From assembly GCF_006717045.1 (NCBI RefSeq), contig NZ_VFPH01000002.1, positions 2,356,001 to 2,420,000 on the forward strand: a stretch of 64,000 nt of DNA, given 5' to 3'. The notes below the pieces were generated by a model. It saw only the letters and a program-made list of their open reading frames with translations, was not told the DNA's origin and made no database searches. Shown here piece by piece: positions 34,856-42,866 of this stretch. A program made the position numbers and the translations under genes. Source of the DNA: Pseudonocardia cypriaca. Its GTDB lineage: Bacteria > Actinomycetota > Actinomycetes > Mycobacteriales > Pseudonocardiaceae. Numbering within the stretch: the stretch's first letter is position 1; each line of letters begins with the position of its first letter.

Positions 34856-36028
34856 TCAGTACACGGGCTGGGAGGGGTCGACCTGCTTGATCCAAGCCAG
34901 CACGCCGCCACCGACGTGCACGGCGTCCTTGAAGCCCGCCCGGTGCAGCACCGCGAGCGCCTCCGCCGAGCGCGCCCCGGACTTGCAGTGCAGCACGACG
35001 GGCCGGTCCTGCGGGATCTCCGAGAGCGCCTCGCCGGACAGGATGCGGTCCTTCGGGATCAGCTTCGCGCCCGGGATGCTGACGATCTCGAACTCGTTCT
35101 GCTCCCGGACGTCGATCAGCTCGAAGTCCTTGCCCGCGTCGATCATCTCCTTGAGCTCGAGCGCGGTGATGGTGCTGCCCGCGGCCGCCTGCTGCGCGTC
35201 GTCGGACACCACGCCGCAGAACGCGTCGTAGTCGATGAGCTCGGTGATCTTCGGGGTGCTCGGGTCCTTGCGGATCCGAATCGTGCGGTAGGTCATCTCG
35301 AGGGCGTCGTAGACCATCAGCCGTCCCAGCAGCGGCTCGCCGATGCCGGTGATCAGCTTGATGGCCTCGTTCACCATGATCGAGCCGATCGAGGCGCACA
35401 GGACACCGAGCACGCCACCCTCGGCGCAGGACGGCACCATCCCGGGCGGCGGGGGCTCGGGGTAGAGGTCGCGGTAGTTGAGGCCCTGTCCGTTCGGGGC
35501 GTCCTCCCAGAACACCGACGCCTGGCCCTCGAACCGGAAGATCGAACCCCACACGTACGGCTTGCCGAGCAGGACCGCCGCGTCGTTCACGAGGTAGCGG
35601 GTGGCGAAGTTGTCGGTGCCGTCGAGGATGAGGTCGTAGTCGCGGAACACGTCGAGCACGTTCGACGAGTCGAGCCGCGTCTCGTGCAGCCGGACCTCGA
35701 CGAACGGGTTGATCTCCTTGATGGAGTCGCGCGCCGACTCGGCCTTCGACCGGCCGACGTCGGACTGCCCGTGGATGATCTGACGCTGCAGGTTGGACTC
35801 GTCGACCACGTCGAACTCGACGATGCCGAGCGTGCCGACGCCCGCGGCGGCGAGGTAGAGCAGGGCCGGGCTCCCGAGGCCACCGGCGCCGACCACCAGC
35901 ACCTTCGCGTTCTTCAGCCGCTTCTGCCCCGCCATGCCGACGTCCGGGATGATGAGGTGCCGGCTGTAGCGCTCGACCTCCTCCTTGGACAGGGTGGCGG
36001 CCGGCTCCACGAGCGGCGGTAGCGCCAT
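34856..36028 (-). CDS. moeZ: Adenylyltransferase/sulfurtransferase MoeZ (ThiF-rhodanese)
   Basis: A 390-residue E1-like enzyme that adenylates sulfur-carrier proteins and sulfurates them for molybdopterin, thiocarboxylate and cysteine pathways. The ThiF domain (about 15-265) has VVGAGGLGSPALLYLAAAG, the R-x-I-I-H segment NLQRQIIHGQSDVG and DGTDNFATRYLVND. The zinc Cys pairs typical of MoeB are not evident. The C-terminal rhodanese domain has active Cys in VVLHCKSGARSAE. ATG 36028 has GAGGAG upstream. Matches Rv3206c. It probably also serves molybdopterin synthesis for the nitrate reductase nearby. Confidence 0.93.
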   Translation of the reverse strand: MALPPLVEPAATLSKEEVERYSRHLIIPDVGMAGQKRLKNAKVLVVGAGGLGSPALLYLAAAGVGTLGIVEFDVVDESNLQRQIIHGQSDVGRSKAESARDSIKEINPFVEVRLHETRLDSSNVLDVFRDYDLILDGTDNFATRYLVNDAAVLLGKPYVWGSIFRFEGQASVFWEDAPNGQGLNYRDLYPEPPPPGMVPSCAEGGVLGVLCASIGSIMVNEAIKLITGIGEPLLGRLMVYDALEMTYRTIRIRKDPSTPKITELIDYDAFCGVVSDDAQQAAAGSTITALELKEMIDAGKDFELIDVREQNEFEIVSIPGAKLIPKDRILSGEALSEIPQDRPVVLHCKSGARSAEALAVLHRAGFKDAVHVGGGVLAWIKQVDPSQPVY

Positions 36029-36076
36029 GATCAAGCTCCTCGCATCGACGTACGGTTCCTTCCGGCAACGCGACGG

Positions 36077-37117
36077 TCACCCGGGTTCTTCCCAGGTCCC
36101 CGCCCCGACCGCATCCCACATGCCCGCGACGGCGCGCGCCACCGTCTGCGGCGCCTCGATCTGAGCGACGTGCCCCACACCCGGCAGCACCAGCAGCCGC
36201 GAGCGCCGCAGGGCCGCGGCGGTGCGGCGGGCCAGCCGGGGCGCCACGAGCCGGTCGCGCTCGCCCCACACCACGAGCGTCGGAGCCTGCACGCGGGCCG
36301 CCACCGACCACAGCGACTCCCCGCGCAGCCATCCGGCCACCATCGCCTTCCCGGTGCGCTCCGCCGCCTCCTGGGCCCAGGCCAGGCGGGCCCGCGCGGC
36401 GTACTCGGCGGCGGCCTCGGCCATCCGGTGCTCCGGGACGAGCGTCGGGTCGCCGAAGCAGAGCCGCACGACCTGCTCCGCCCGGGTGCGCGGGTCCATC
36501 GCCGCGAGCTCGGCCCGGGCGCGCTTCCCGATCAGGGGCAGCAGCGCGAGCAGCAGCTTCGGGTCGGACACGCGATGCGGGTGGGGTCGCAGGTCGGGCA
36601 TCGCGGGCGACACGAGCGTGAGCGTGCGCACCAGCTCGGGCCTGCGGGCGGCCACGGCGAGCGCGACGGCGCCGCCGAACGAGTTGCCCAGTAGGTGCAC
36701 CGGGCGGCCGCGACCCGCGAGGAAGCAGAGCAGGGCGTCGGCGTGGCCGGCGGGCGAGTAGTCCCGGGACGCGAGCGGCCGGGAGTGCCCGAAGCCGGGC
36801 AGGTCCACCGCCGTGCCCGCCGCCCGGGTGGACAGCAGTGCGGCGAGGTCCGTCCAGTTGGTGGCCGAGCCGGACAGCCCGTGGACGTAGACGGCCGGGG
36901 TGTCCTGCGGACCGGGCGTCTCGCGCACGTGCAGCGTGACGCCGCCGGAGGTCACCTCGCCGCCCGGCCACGGGGCCTGGTGCGGATCGAGGTGCGGAAG
37001 CGTGGCCGGGTCCGCCAGCGGCGGCGGCCCGATCGGCACGTCCTGCGCCCGGCGGGCGCGCACCAGTAGCGGACGGATGAACGGCAGCGCGGCTGTGCCC
37101 GGATCTCCAGCACTCAC
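36077..37117 (-). CDS. Alpha/beta fold hydrolase
   Basis: A 346-residue hydrolase. A 75-residue N-terminal extension precedes the core: VYVHGLSGSATNW (oxyanion region), nucleophile elbow GNSFGG, VVWGERDRLV carrying the acid, and GVGHVAQIEAP with the catalytic His. The helical lid lies around LLLALLPLIGKRARAEL. GTG 37117 is the most plausible start. It ends 49 bp upstream of moeZ on the same strand and could be co-transcribed. Substrate unknown. Confidence 0.83.
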   Translation of the reverse strand: MSAGDPGTAALPFIRPLLVRARRAQDVPIGPPPLADPATLPHLDPHQAPWPGGEVTSGGVTLHVRETPGPQDTPAVYVHGLSGSATNWTDLAALLSTRAAGTAVDLPGFGHSRPLASRDYSPAGHADALLCFLAGRGRPVHLLGNSFGGAVALAVAARRPELVRTLTLVSPAMPDLRPHPHRVSDPKLLLALLPLIGKRARAELAAMDPRTRAEQVVRLCFGDPTLVPEHRMAEAAAEYAARARLAWAQEAAERTGKAMVAGWLRGESLWSVAARVQAPTLVVWGERDRLVAPRLARRTAAALRRSRLLVLPGVGHVAQIEAPQTVARAVAGMWDAVGAGTWEEPG

Positions 37118-37235
37118 TCCCCGAGGATGACTCGCCCGCGATGTTGCGGCCACCCGCGCGGCATCCGGCTCGCGCCTGTGGGGGACGTCATCGCGGCCGG
37201 TCACCGGCGTTGTACTCCGGGAGAGGAGGCCGACA

Positions 37236-38429
37236 TTGGCCGGGGCGAGCCCACTGGAGGTCGCGGCCGCGACCCTGACGGTCACGGCGGCACTGGTGGT
37301 GCTCGCGTACCGGCTGGGCAGCGGGCAGCCGGCCACGGTGGCCATCGGGGCCGCGCTGGCCGTGCTGCTCGTCGCGGTGCCCGGTGCACTGCGCCTGGCC
37401 ACCGGGCTGCCGCGCCTCGTCGGCATGGACCGAGCGGCCCGGCTCGGTGTCCTGGCCTCCGGCGCTGCGTTCGGGTCTGCGCGGAGCGTCGACACGGTCG
37501 TGCTCGCCGGGACGGGCCTGCTCACCAGCGGCGAGCTGGAGGTGCAGGCCGTCCACGCCGTCGACGGCGTCCCGGCGGACGACGTGCTGCGCCTGGCCGG
37601 TGCCGTGGTCCAGGAGTCCGGCCGGCCGATCCACCGCGCGATCGCCGCGGCGACGCCCCGCCTGCCCGGCGTCGCCGACTTCGACCCCGTGGACGGACTC
37701 GGCGCGCGCGGCGTCGTGGCCGAGGTCGTCGGCGCTCCCGGTGAGGAGCGGGTGATCGCCCACGCCGTGCTCGTCGGCGACGCGGCGCTCCTCGCGGCGC
37801 ACGACATCGACCTGCCCGCCGTCCCGGCGACGGCCGGCTGCACCCCGGTCGCGGTGGCATGGGACGGCTCGGCGCGTGGCGTGCTGGACGTCGGGCCGGA
37901 CGTGCCCCGGGCGATCGCAGCCGCCGTCCGGGAGCTCACCGCTCTCGGGGTGCGGCCCGTCCTCCTGGCCGCCGAGGAACCGGATGTCGCACGGGCCGTT
38001 GCCGCGAGCGCGGGGATCGCGCCCGACGCCGTGCTGGCGGGCGTCGCCCCCCGGGATGCGGCCGGGCTCGTCCGCGAGCTGGGTTGCGGCATCGCCGTGA
38101 TCGCCTGCTCCGAGCGGTACGAGGCGGCCCTCCGCGCCGCCGATCTCGCCGTGCGCATCGGCTGGGCCGGGACGGACTCCCGGCCCGCGCTGACGCTGGT
38201 GCGCGGCGATCTCTCCGTCGCGGTGGCCGCGATCCGGCTCGCCCGCCACACCGCGGCCGTCGCCCGGACGAACCTGATCTGCTCGCTCGCCTGCGTCGCG
38301 GTGCTGCTGCCGACGACCGCGGCCGGCCTGCTCGGCCCGGCGCTCTCAGCAGCGGCGACGGCGGTCTGCGCCGCGGTGCTGGTGATCAACGACCTGCGGC
38401 CGCAGCGCGGTGCTGCTACCGACGGGTAA
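37236..38429 (+). CDS. Catalytically dead P1B-type ATPase-like membrane protein
   Basis: A 397-residue protein that aligns along its whole length with the second half of heavy-metal P1B-ATPases, but every hallmark is changed. The metal site CPC is VPG (residues 48-50), the phosphorylated Asp of DKTGT is Ala91 (LAGTG), the HP site is RP (130-131), TGDN reads AAEE (245-248), and GDGxND reads ACSERY (290-295). Two N-terminal helices, a P/N-domain-like core and two C-terminal helices (ICSLACVAVLLPTTAAGLL) remain; metal-binding and actuator domains are absent. TTG 37236 follows GGAGG at 6 bases. Not a pump; role unknown. Close framing upstream of a TetR gene, 46 bp away. Confidence 0.75.
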   Translation: MAGASPLEVAAATLTVTAALVVLAYRLGSGQPATVAIGAALAVLLVAVPGALRLATGLPRLVGMDRAARLGVLASGAAFGSARSVDTVVLAGTGLLTSGELEVQAVHAVDGVPADDVLRLAGAVVQESGRPIHRAIAAATPRLPGVADFDPVDGLGARGVVAEVVGAPGEERVIAHAVLVGDAALLAAHDIDLPAVPATAGCTPVAVAWDGSARGVLDVGPDVPRAIAAAVRELTALGVRPVLLAAEEPDVARAVAASAGIAPDAVLAGVAPRDAAGLVRELGCGIAVIACSERYEAALRAADLAVRIGWAGTDSRPALTLVRGDLSVAVAAIRLARHTAAVARTNLICSLACVAVLLPTTAAGLLGPALSAAATAVCAAVLVINDLRPQRGAATDG

Positions 38430-38475
38430 GGTGTTCCTCCGCACCCGATCGGGTGGATGGACGGAGGGCAACGGC

Positions 38476-39099
38476 ATGACCGAGGCGCCGGCACCGGTGC
38501 ACCGCGGCACCCGCCTTTCCCGCGACGCGCGCAGGGCCCAGCTTCTCGTGGCCGCGCGCGACGTCTTCGCGGCCCACGGGTACCACGCCGCCGCGATGGA
38601 CGACATCGCCGAGCGGGCCGGCGTGAGCAAGCCGGTGCTCTACCAGCACTTCCCCGGCAAGCTGGAGCTCTACCGGGCGCTGCTCACCACGTACGCCGAC
38701 GAGCTGGTGGAGCGCGTCACCGCCGCCATCGACGGCACCTCCGACAACGAGCAGCGCGTGCACGCCGCCGTCGCGGCCTACTTCGACTTCGTGGCGGGCG
38801 AGGGGCAGGCCTACCGGCTGGTGTTCGAGTCCGACCTGCGCGGCGAGCCGGAGGCCGCCGCGGTCGTCGACGGCGCGCTCACCCGCTGCATCGACACGGT
38901 CGCCGCGGCCGTCACCACCGACGCGGGGCTGGACACCCCGCGCGCCCGGATGCTGGCCGTCGGGCTGGTCGGGCTGAGCCAGGTGGCCGCGCAGTACTGG
39001 CTCGACTCCGACCAGGCGGTGCCCCGCGACGAGGCCGTGTCACTCATGTCCGGGTTCGCGTGGCGCGGCCTCGCCGGCTTCCCCCTGATCCACGGCTGA
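38476..39099 (+). CDS. TetR-family regulator (Rv3208-like)
   Basis: A 207-residue regulator. N-terminal HTH: RRAQLLVAARDVFAAHGYHA, MDDIAERAGVSKPVLYQHFPGK. The ligand domain follows, with GEGQAYRLVFESDLRGEP. GGAGGG precedes ATG 38476. The HTH and its place in the order moeZ-TetR-DUF3107 match Rv3208. It may be co-transcribed with the pseudo-ATPase gene just upstream. Ligand and targets unknown. Confidence 0.88.
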   Translation: MTEAPAPVHRGTRLSRDARRAQLLVAARDVFAAHGYHAAAMDDIAERAGVSKPVLYQHFPGKLELYRALLTTYADELVERVTAAIDGTSDNEQRVHAAVAAYFDFVAGEGQAYRLVFESDLRGEPEAAAVVDGALTRCIDTVAAAVTTDAGLDTPRARMLAVGLVGLSQVAAQYWLDSDQAVPRDEAVSLMSGFAWRGLAGFPLIHG

Positions 39100-39105
39100 G
39101 GGCGA

Positions 39106-39663
39106 TCACCGCGCAGGCGTGCGCAGCACCCCGTCGATCAGGCCGTAGTCCACGGCCTCCTGGGCGCTGAACCAGCGGTCGCGGTCGAAGTCGGCCTCGA
39201 TCCGCTCGACCGGCTGCCCGGAGTGCTCGGCCGTGAGCTCGGCGATCCGCTTCTTGAGCTTCGACAGCATCTCGGCGCGGATCACGATGTCCGACTCCGC
39301 ACCGCCCGCCCCGCCCGATGGCTGGTGCATCATCACCTGGGCGTGCGGCAGCGCGAACCGCTTGCCCGGCGTGCCCCCGGTCAGCAGGAACTGCCCCATG
39401 GACGCGGCCATGCCGGTGGCGATGGTGGACACGTCCGGCTGGATGGCGTGCATGGTGTCGTAGATCGCCATCCCGGCGAACACCGAACCGCCCGGTGAGT
39501 TGATGTAGAGCGTGATGTCGGCGGTCGGGTCCTCGCCCGCGAGGAGGAGCAGCTGGGCGACGAGCTTCGTGGCGACGTCGTCGTCCACCTCCTGGCCGAG
39601 CACGACGATCCGCTCGCGCAGCAGCCGGTCGTAGACGGTGTCGTCGATGGTGGGGGCGCTCAT
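39106..39663 (-). CDS. clpP: ClpP-family serine protease, second copy of the pair
   Basis: A 185-residue ClpP subunit. Catalytic triad: Ser in ATGMAASMGQFLL, His in VMMHQPSGG, Asp in DFDRDRW. Also INSPGGSVFAGMAIYD. It forms a heptameric ring, probably mixed with the adjacent ClpP. No Clp ATPase gene is near, so it is an accessory pair like ClpP3/ClpP4 of Streptomyces, not the core pair beside clpX. Gap to the upstream clpP is 14 bp. Confidence 0.92.
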   Translation of the reverse strand: MSAPTIDDTVYDRLLRERIVVLGQEVDDDVATKLVAQLLLLAGEDPTADITLYINSPGGSVFAGMAIYDTMHAIQPDVSTIATGMAASMGQFLLTGGTPGKRFALPHAQVMMHQPSGGAGGAESDIVIRAEMLSKLKKRIAELTAEHSGQPVERIEADFDRDRWFSAQEAVDYGLIDGVLRTPAR

Positions 39664-39677
39664 GTCAGTGGTCTCCT

Positions 39678-40292
39678 TCAGCGGGGGAGCTTGCGGCTGG
39701 CGATGATGTTGTCGGCGATGCCGTACTCGACGGCCTCGTCGGCGGTGAGGACGAGATCGCGCTCGATGTCGGTGTGGACGCGCTCCACGGTCTGGCCGGT
39801 GCCCTCGGCGAGGGCCTCCTCGAGCTGGCGGCGCAGGCGCGACACCTCGGCCGCGTAGATCTCCAGGTCGGACGTCTGGCCGCGGACGACGTCGATGCTC
39901 GGCTGGTGGATCAGCACCCGGGCGTTGGGCACCACCGAGCGGTGGCCCCGCGCGCCGGCCGCGAGCAGCACCGCTGCGGCGGACGCCGCCTGCCCGAGGC
40001 AGTACGTGTGCACGGGCGGGCGGATGTAGCGCATGGTGTCGTAGATCGCCGTCATCGCGGTGAGCGACCCGCCCGGCGAGTTGATGTACATCGAGATCGG
40101 CCGGTCCGGCTCCGCCGACTCCAGGCAGATCAGCTGGGCCATCACGTCGTTGGCGGCGGCGTCGTCGATCTGCGTGCCGAGGAAGACGATGCGGCCCTCG
40201 AACAGCTTGCTGTAGGGATTCGACTCCTGGTAGCCGTAGCTCGTCCGCTCGACGAACGACGGCAGGACGTAGCGGGCCTGCGCGCTCTGCAT
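39678..40292 (-). CDS. clpP: ClpP-family serine protease, first copy of the pair
   Basis: A 204-residue ClpP subunit with a propeptide-like N-terminus (MQSAQARYVLPSF). Triad: Ser in CLGQAASAAAVLL, His in VLIHQPS, Asp in DIERDLVL. INSPGGSLTAMTAIYD is the conserved loop. ATG 40292 has GGAGG upstream and is favoured over the longer frame. A ClgR-type box lies 86 bp upstream, so the pair is probably induced by proteotoxic stress. Confidence 0.92.
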   Translation of the reverse strand: MQSAQARYVLPSFVERTSYGYQESNPYSKLFEGRIVFLGTQIDDAAANDVMAQLICLESAEPDRPISMYINSPGGSLTAMTAIYDTMRYIRPPVHTYCLGQAASAAAVLLAAGARGHRSVVPNARVLIHQPSIDVVRGQTSDLEIYAAEVSRLRRQLEEALAEGTGQTVERVHTDIERDLVLTADEAVEYGIADNIIASRKLPR

Positions 40293-40367
40293 GCGTTGAC
40301 CTCCGGGTCGGTGGATCTCCCGGACGCTAACGGCGCCCGACCTGCGCCAACCCGGACATTCGCGGGG

Positions 40368-40394
40368 GGCGAAACCCTTTCGCCGAGAGCGGAC
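40368..40394 (-). promoter_or_regulatory. ClgR-type box and overlapping palindrome upstream of clpP pair
   Basis: TTTCGC-CGAGA-GCGGAC (40378-40394) matches the ClgR operator form GTTYGC-N5-GCGRAC with one mismatch. It overlaps a perfect palindrome GGCGAAA-CCC-TTTCGCC (40368-40384). The site is 86 bp upstream of the first clpP start. ClgR activates clp genes in Streptomyces and Corynebacterium. Confidence 0.6.
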
Positions 40395-40417
40395 GCCCGG
40401 CCACCCCGCGCCAAGCC

Positions 40418-40454
40418 CCGCGAGTCGCGGCCTGGGTGCGCGCGAGTCGGGTTG
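40418..40454. repeat. Dispersed 37-bp intergenic repeat, copy 2
   Basis: CCGCGAGTCGCGG, a 5-base spacer, then GTGCGCGCGAGTCGGGTTG. Same architecture and spacing as copy 1 at 1753-1789. It lies between the divergent clpP pair and the small gene at 40541. Confidence 0.6.
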
Positions 40455-40540
40455 CGGTCGAGCGATGAGTTCCGGGTGTGGCCGCGGTCTCATCTGCAAC
40501 CGCGCCGCACGGGGCGCGCCGGCCCGGAAGGGAGCGAAAG

Positions 40541-40762
40541 ATGACCACCACGACCGACCTCAGCTACCGGGACCGCGCCGTCCTCCGCGCGGTCGCCGCC
40601 GGGCGGTGCACCGTCTCCGCGATCGGCGTCCTCGCCGTCGACGGGCTGGGCTGCTGCGACCAGTTCGTCGGCCGCAGGCTGACGAACGCCGGCCTGATCG
40701 CCCCCGGCCCCGGCCCCGCCCGCCTGACGGTCACCGGCCGCGCACTGGTCGAGGCGGCGTGA
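40541..40762 (+). CDS. Small hypothetical protein (possible winged helix)
   Basis: A 73-residue protein from ATG 40541, with GGGAG at ribosome-binding distance. The reading YRDRAVLRAVAAGRC, QFVGRRLTNAGLI and PARLTVTGRALVEA resembles a compact winged-helix of the kind found in small actinobacterial regulators. Two Cys (CCDQ) are adjacent. It ends 1 bp before the next small gene, so the two are a unit. Function unknown. Confidence 0.6.
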   Translation: MTTTTDLSYRDRAVLRAVAAGRCTVSAIGVLAVDGLGCCDQFVGRRLTNAGLIAPGPGPARLTVTGRALVEAA

Positions 40763-40763
40763 C

Positions 40764-40976
40764 ATGAACACCACCACCGACAACGGCGCGGCCTACTGCG
40801 ACCGCTGCCCCGCCCGGGCCCGTGTCCGCGCCGAGCTGCCGGCGGGCGAGCTGCACTTCTGCAACCACCACATCCGCGAGCACCGCGACCGTCTCGCGGC
40901 GTCAGGCGCGACGCTCGTCGTCCTGCCGGGTCACCCGGCCCCCATCCGGAGCGCTGCGGCCGATCGTGCGGCGTGA
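40764..40976 (+). CDS. DUF7455-type small zinc-ribbon protein
   Basis: A 70-residue protein with CDRCPARARVRAELPAGELHFC followed by NHHIREH. The two CxxC/Cx-H pairs (C12, C15, C33, H36/H37) form a small zinc ribbon, the pattern of the actinobacterial DUF7455 family. Its role is unknown. Adjacent to, and one base after, the 73-residue gene. Confidence 0.75.
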   Translation: MNTTTDNGAAYCDRCPARARVRAELPAGELHFCNHHIREHRDRLAASGATLVVLPGHPAPIRSAAADRAA

Positions 40977-40993
40977 TGCGGGTGCCGCCGTGG

Positions 40994-41905
40994 TCATGCG
41001 GTCCGGCGTTGCCGGGCCTGCCCAGCGGCGGCGGCCGTGGCCAGCGCGGCGATCCGGCCCGCCACGCCGGACACCCGCTCGAGCGGCAGCATGTGCCCCG
41101 CCTCCGGGAAGATCGTCAGCTCGGCCGACGGCAGCGCGTCGACGATGCGGCGGGCCGAACGCACCGGGGTGAGGCGGTCCCGGGAGCCGACGAGCACGAC
41201 GGTCGGGATGTCGGCGAACGCCGTGAGCGCGGCATCGCGTTCGTGGGCTTGCAGCGTCGGCTGGAACCCGGACACGGTGAGCGGCCGGCACGCGCCCACC
41301 GTCTCGAACGTGATCCGGCGGGCCTCTGCGCTCGGCTGCGTGCCGAGCAGCAGCCACCGCATCGCCGGTGCGATGAGGCGCGGGTCGGCGAGGCGCTCCC
41401 GGCGCGCCCATGCCCTCGTGGCGGCGATCCGTCCCTGCACCCGCCGGTACACCGCGGCCGCGGGCGGGGTGAGTCCGAACGGCCGCTCGGCGAGACCACC
41501 GCTCGCCGTGGCCACCAGCGCGATCCCGGCGGCACGCGCCACCACGTCCGGGTGGCGCTCGGCCAGGGCCATCAGCGTCATGCCGCCCATCGAGTGCCCG
41601 GCGAGCACGAGCGGACCGGTCGGCGCCGCAGCGGAGACGACCGCTGCGAGGTCGTCGGCGAGCTGGTCGATCGTCATCGTCGCCGGGTCGACCGCGGCCG
41701 AGCGCCCGTGCCCGCGGTGGTCGTGCCGCACCACGCGGACCGGGGAGGGGCCGGCCGCGAGCGACCTGGCGACGGGCCGCCACGAACGCCGGTCGAGCGA
41801 CCAGCCGTGCACCAGGACGACGGTGACGGGCGCATCGTGCGTGCCGTCCAGCTCGACGTGCAGCGGCACGCCGTCGGCCGCGGGGACGGATCGTGCGGTG
41901 GTCAT
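40994..41905 (-). CDS. Alpha/beta fold hydrolase
   Basis: A 303-residue hydrolase, last gene of the SDR-AurF-CPBP-hydrolase operon. VVLVHGWSLDRRSWRPV (oxyanion region), VRVVRHDHRGHGRS, nucleophile elbow GHSMGG, VLVGSRDRLTP with the acid, and FPEAGHMLPLE with the His. ATG 41905 is used. The first 25 bases of this gene recur, at 21 of 25 positions, at the end of the AurF gene (see findings). Substrate unknown; a lipid or ester is likely from context. Confidence 0.85.
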   Translation of the reverse strand: MTTARSVPAADGVPLHVELDGTHDAPVTVVLVHGWSLDRRSWRPVARSLAAGPSPVRVVRHDHRGHGRSAAVDPATMTIDQLADDLAAVVSAAAPTGPLVLAGHSMGGMTLMALAERHPDVVARAAGIALVATASGGLAERPFGLTPPAAAVYRRVQGRIAATRAWARRERLADPRLIAPAMRWLLLGTQPSAEARRITFETVGACRPLTVSGFQPTLQAHERDAALTAFADIPTVVLVGSRDRLTPVRSARRIVDALPSAELTIFPEAGHMLPLERVSGVAGRIAALATAAAAGQARQRRTA

Positions 41906-41939
41906 GTGACGAGTCGTGCCTTCCGCCGGGGAGCACTGG

Positions 41940-42788
41940 CTATCGCGGGTCGGTCAGGAAGATGTCCGCCAGGGTGGGGTTGTAGGCGTGCACGAGGATG
42001 CCGAAGATGATGGCGTCGAAGGTCAGGTGCACGGTCACCACGTACGGCAATGACCGGGTGCGCTGGAAGATGTAGCCCTGCAGCAGGGCGAAGGGCACCG
42101 TGAGCAGCGGACCCCAGCCGCGGTATCCCAGCTCCCACAGGAACGAGACGAACACCACGGACTGCAGCAGGTTCGCCTGCCAGACCGGGAAGTGGTGGCG
42201 GAGCAGGGCGAAGACGATGCAGATGAAGAACAGCTCGTCCCACAGGCCGACGCCGTTCACGCCGATGAACAGCCGGACGATCTCGCCGGAGCCGGAGACG
42301 TCCGGCCAGTTCCGGTAGGCACCCGACCCCAGGAAGTACACCGGGAGGATCAGGTAGCCCGCGACGACCACCAGCGCCAGGTAGCCGAACTCGAACCCGC
42401 TCCACCGGTTCCCGGTTCCGACCGGGAACTTGATGATGTCCTCCCGATACCACCACCGGGAGAGGGCGTAGGGCAGGACGACCGCCGTCGACAGGGTGAT
42501 CGCGAACCGGGCCATGCCGGCGTTGCTCAGGTCCGCCGCCAACGACATCGTGCTGATGACGACGAGGCCGGTGGAGATGAGGATCAGGTGTCGCAGCAGC
42601 AGGCGGTCCACCAGCGCCGCGACGACCAGGCCCACGACGATCAGCGCGTACCCGATCAGTCGCTCCTGCAGGCCGAACAGCGCGACCGCGGAGACCATCA
42701 CCAGTGCCGCGGCCAGCAGGCGGTTCCACGCGGGCCGCGCGGCGGGCCGGCCCTCGGACCTGCCGGGGGTCGCCGCACCTGCGCTCAC
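41940..42788 (-). CDS. CPBP-family intramembrane protein (Abi-like)
   Basis: A 282-residue membrane protein with about eight hydrophobic helices. The CPBP (Abi/Rce1-type protease) motifs are present in modified form: WDELFFICIVFALLR in place of EExxxR, and VTVHLTFDA in place of the final histidine motif. Because the second Glu of the usual pair is changed, protease activity is uncertain. GTG 42788 is the best start. It lies inside an oxygenase operon, between the AurF-like gene and its hydrolase partner. Confidence 0.75.
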   Translation of the reverse strand: MSAGAATPGRSEGRPAARPAWNRLLAAALVMVSAVALFGLQERLIGYALIVVGLVVAALVDRLLLRHLILISTGLVVISTMSLAADLSNAGMARFAITLSTAVVLPYALSRWWYREDIIKFPVGTGNRWSGFEFGYLALVVVAGYLILPVYFLGSGAYRNWPDVSGSGEIVRLFIGVNGVGLWDELFFICIVFALLRHHFPVWQANLLQSVVFVSFLWELGYRGWGPLLTVPFALLQGYIFQRTRSLPYVVTVHLTFDAIIFGILVHAYNPTLADIFLTDPR

Positions 42789-42866
42789 CGCGCCAGCATG
42801 ACCGGACCGGCACCGGCCCGACAACTTCGCCCGCGGTGACGACGTCGACGGATCGGGCGGTCGTCA

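Noticed and set aside
36077..38494. An 805-codon minus frame extending the hydrolase upstream
   Set aside because: The upstream 450 codons are the shadow of the pseudo-ATPase gene; the hydrolase fold begins after GTG 37117.
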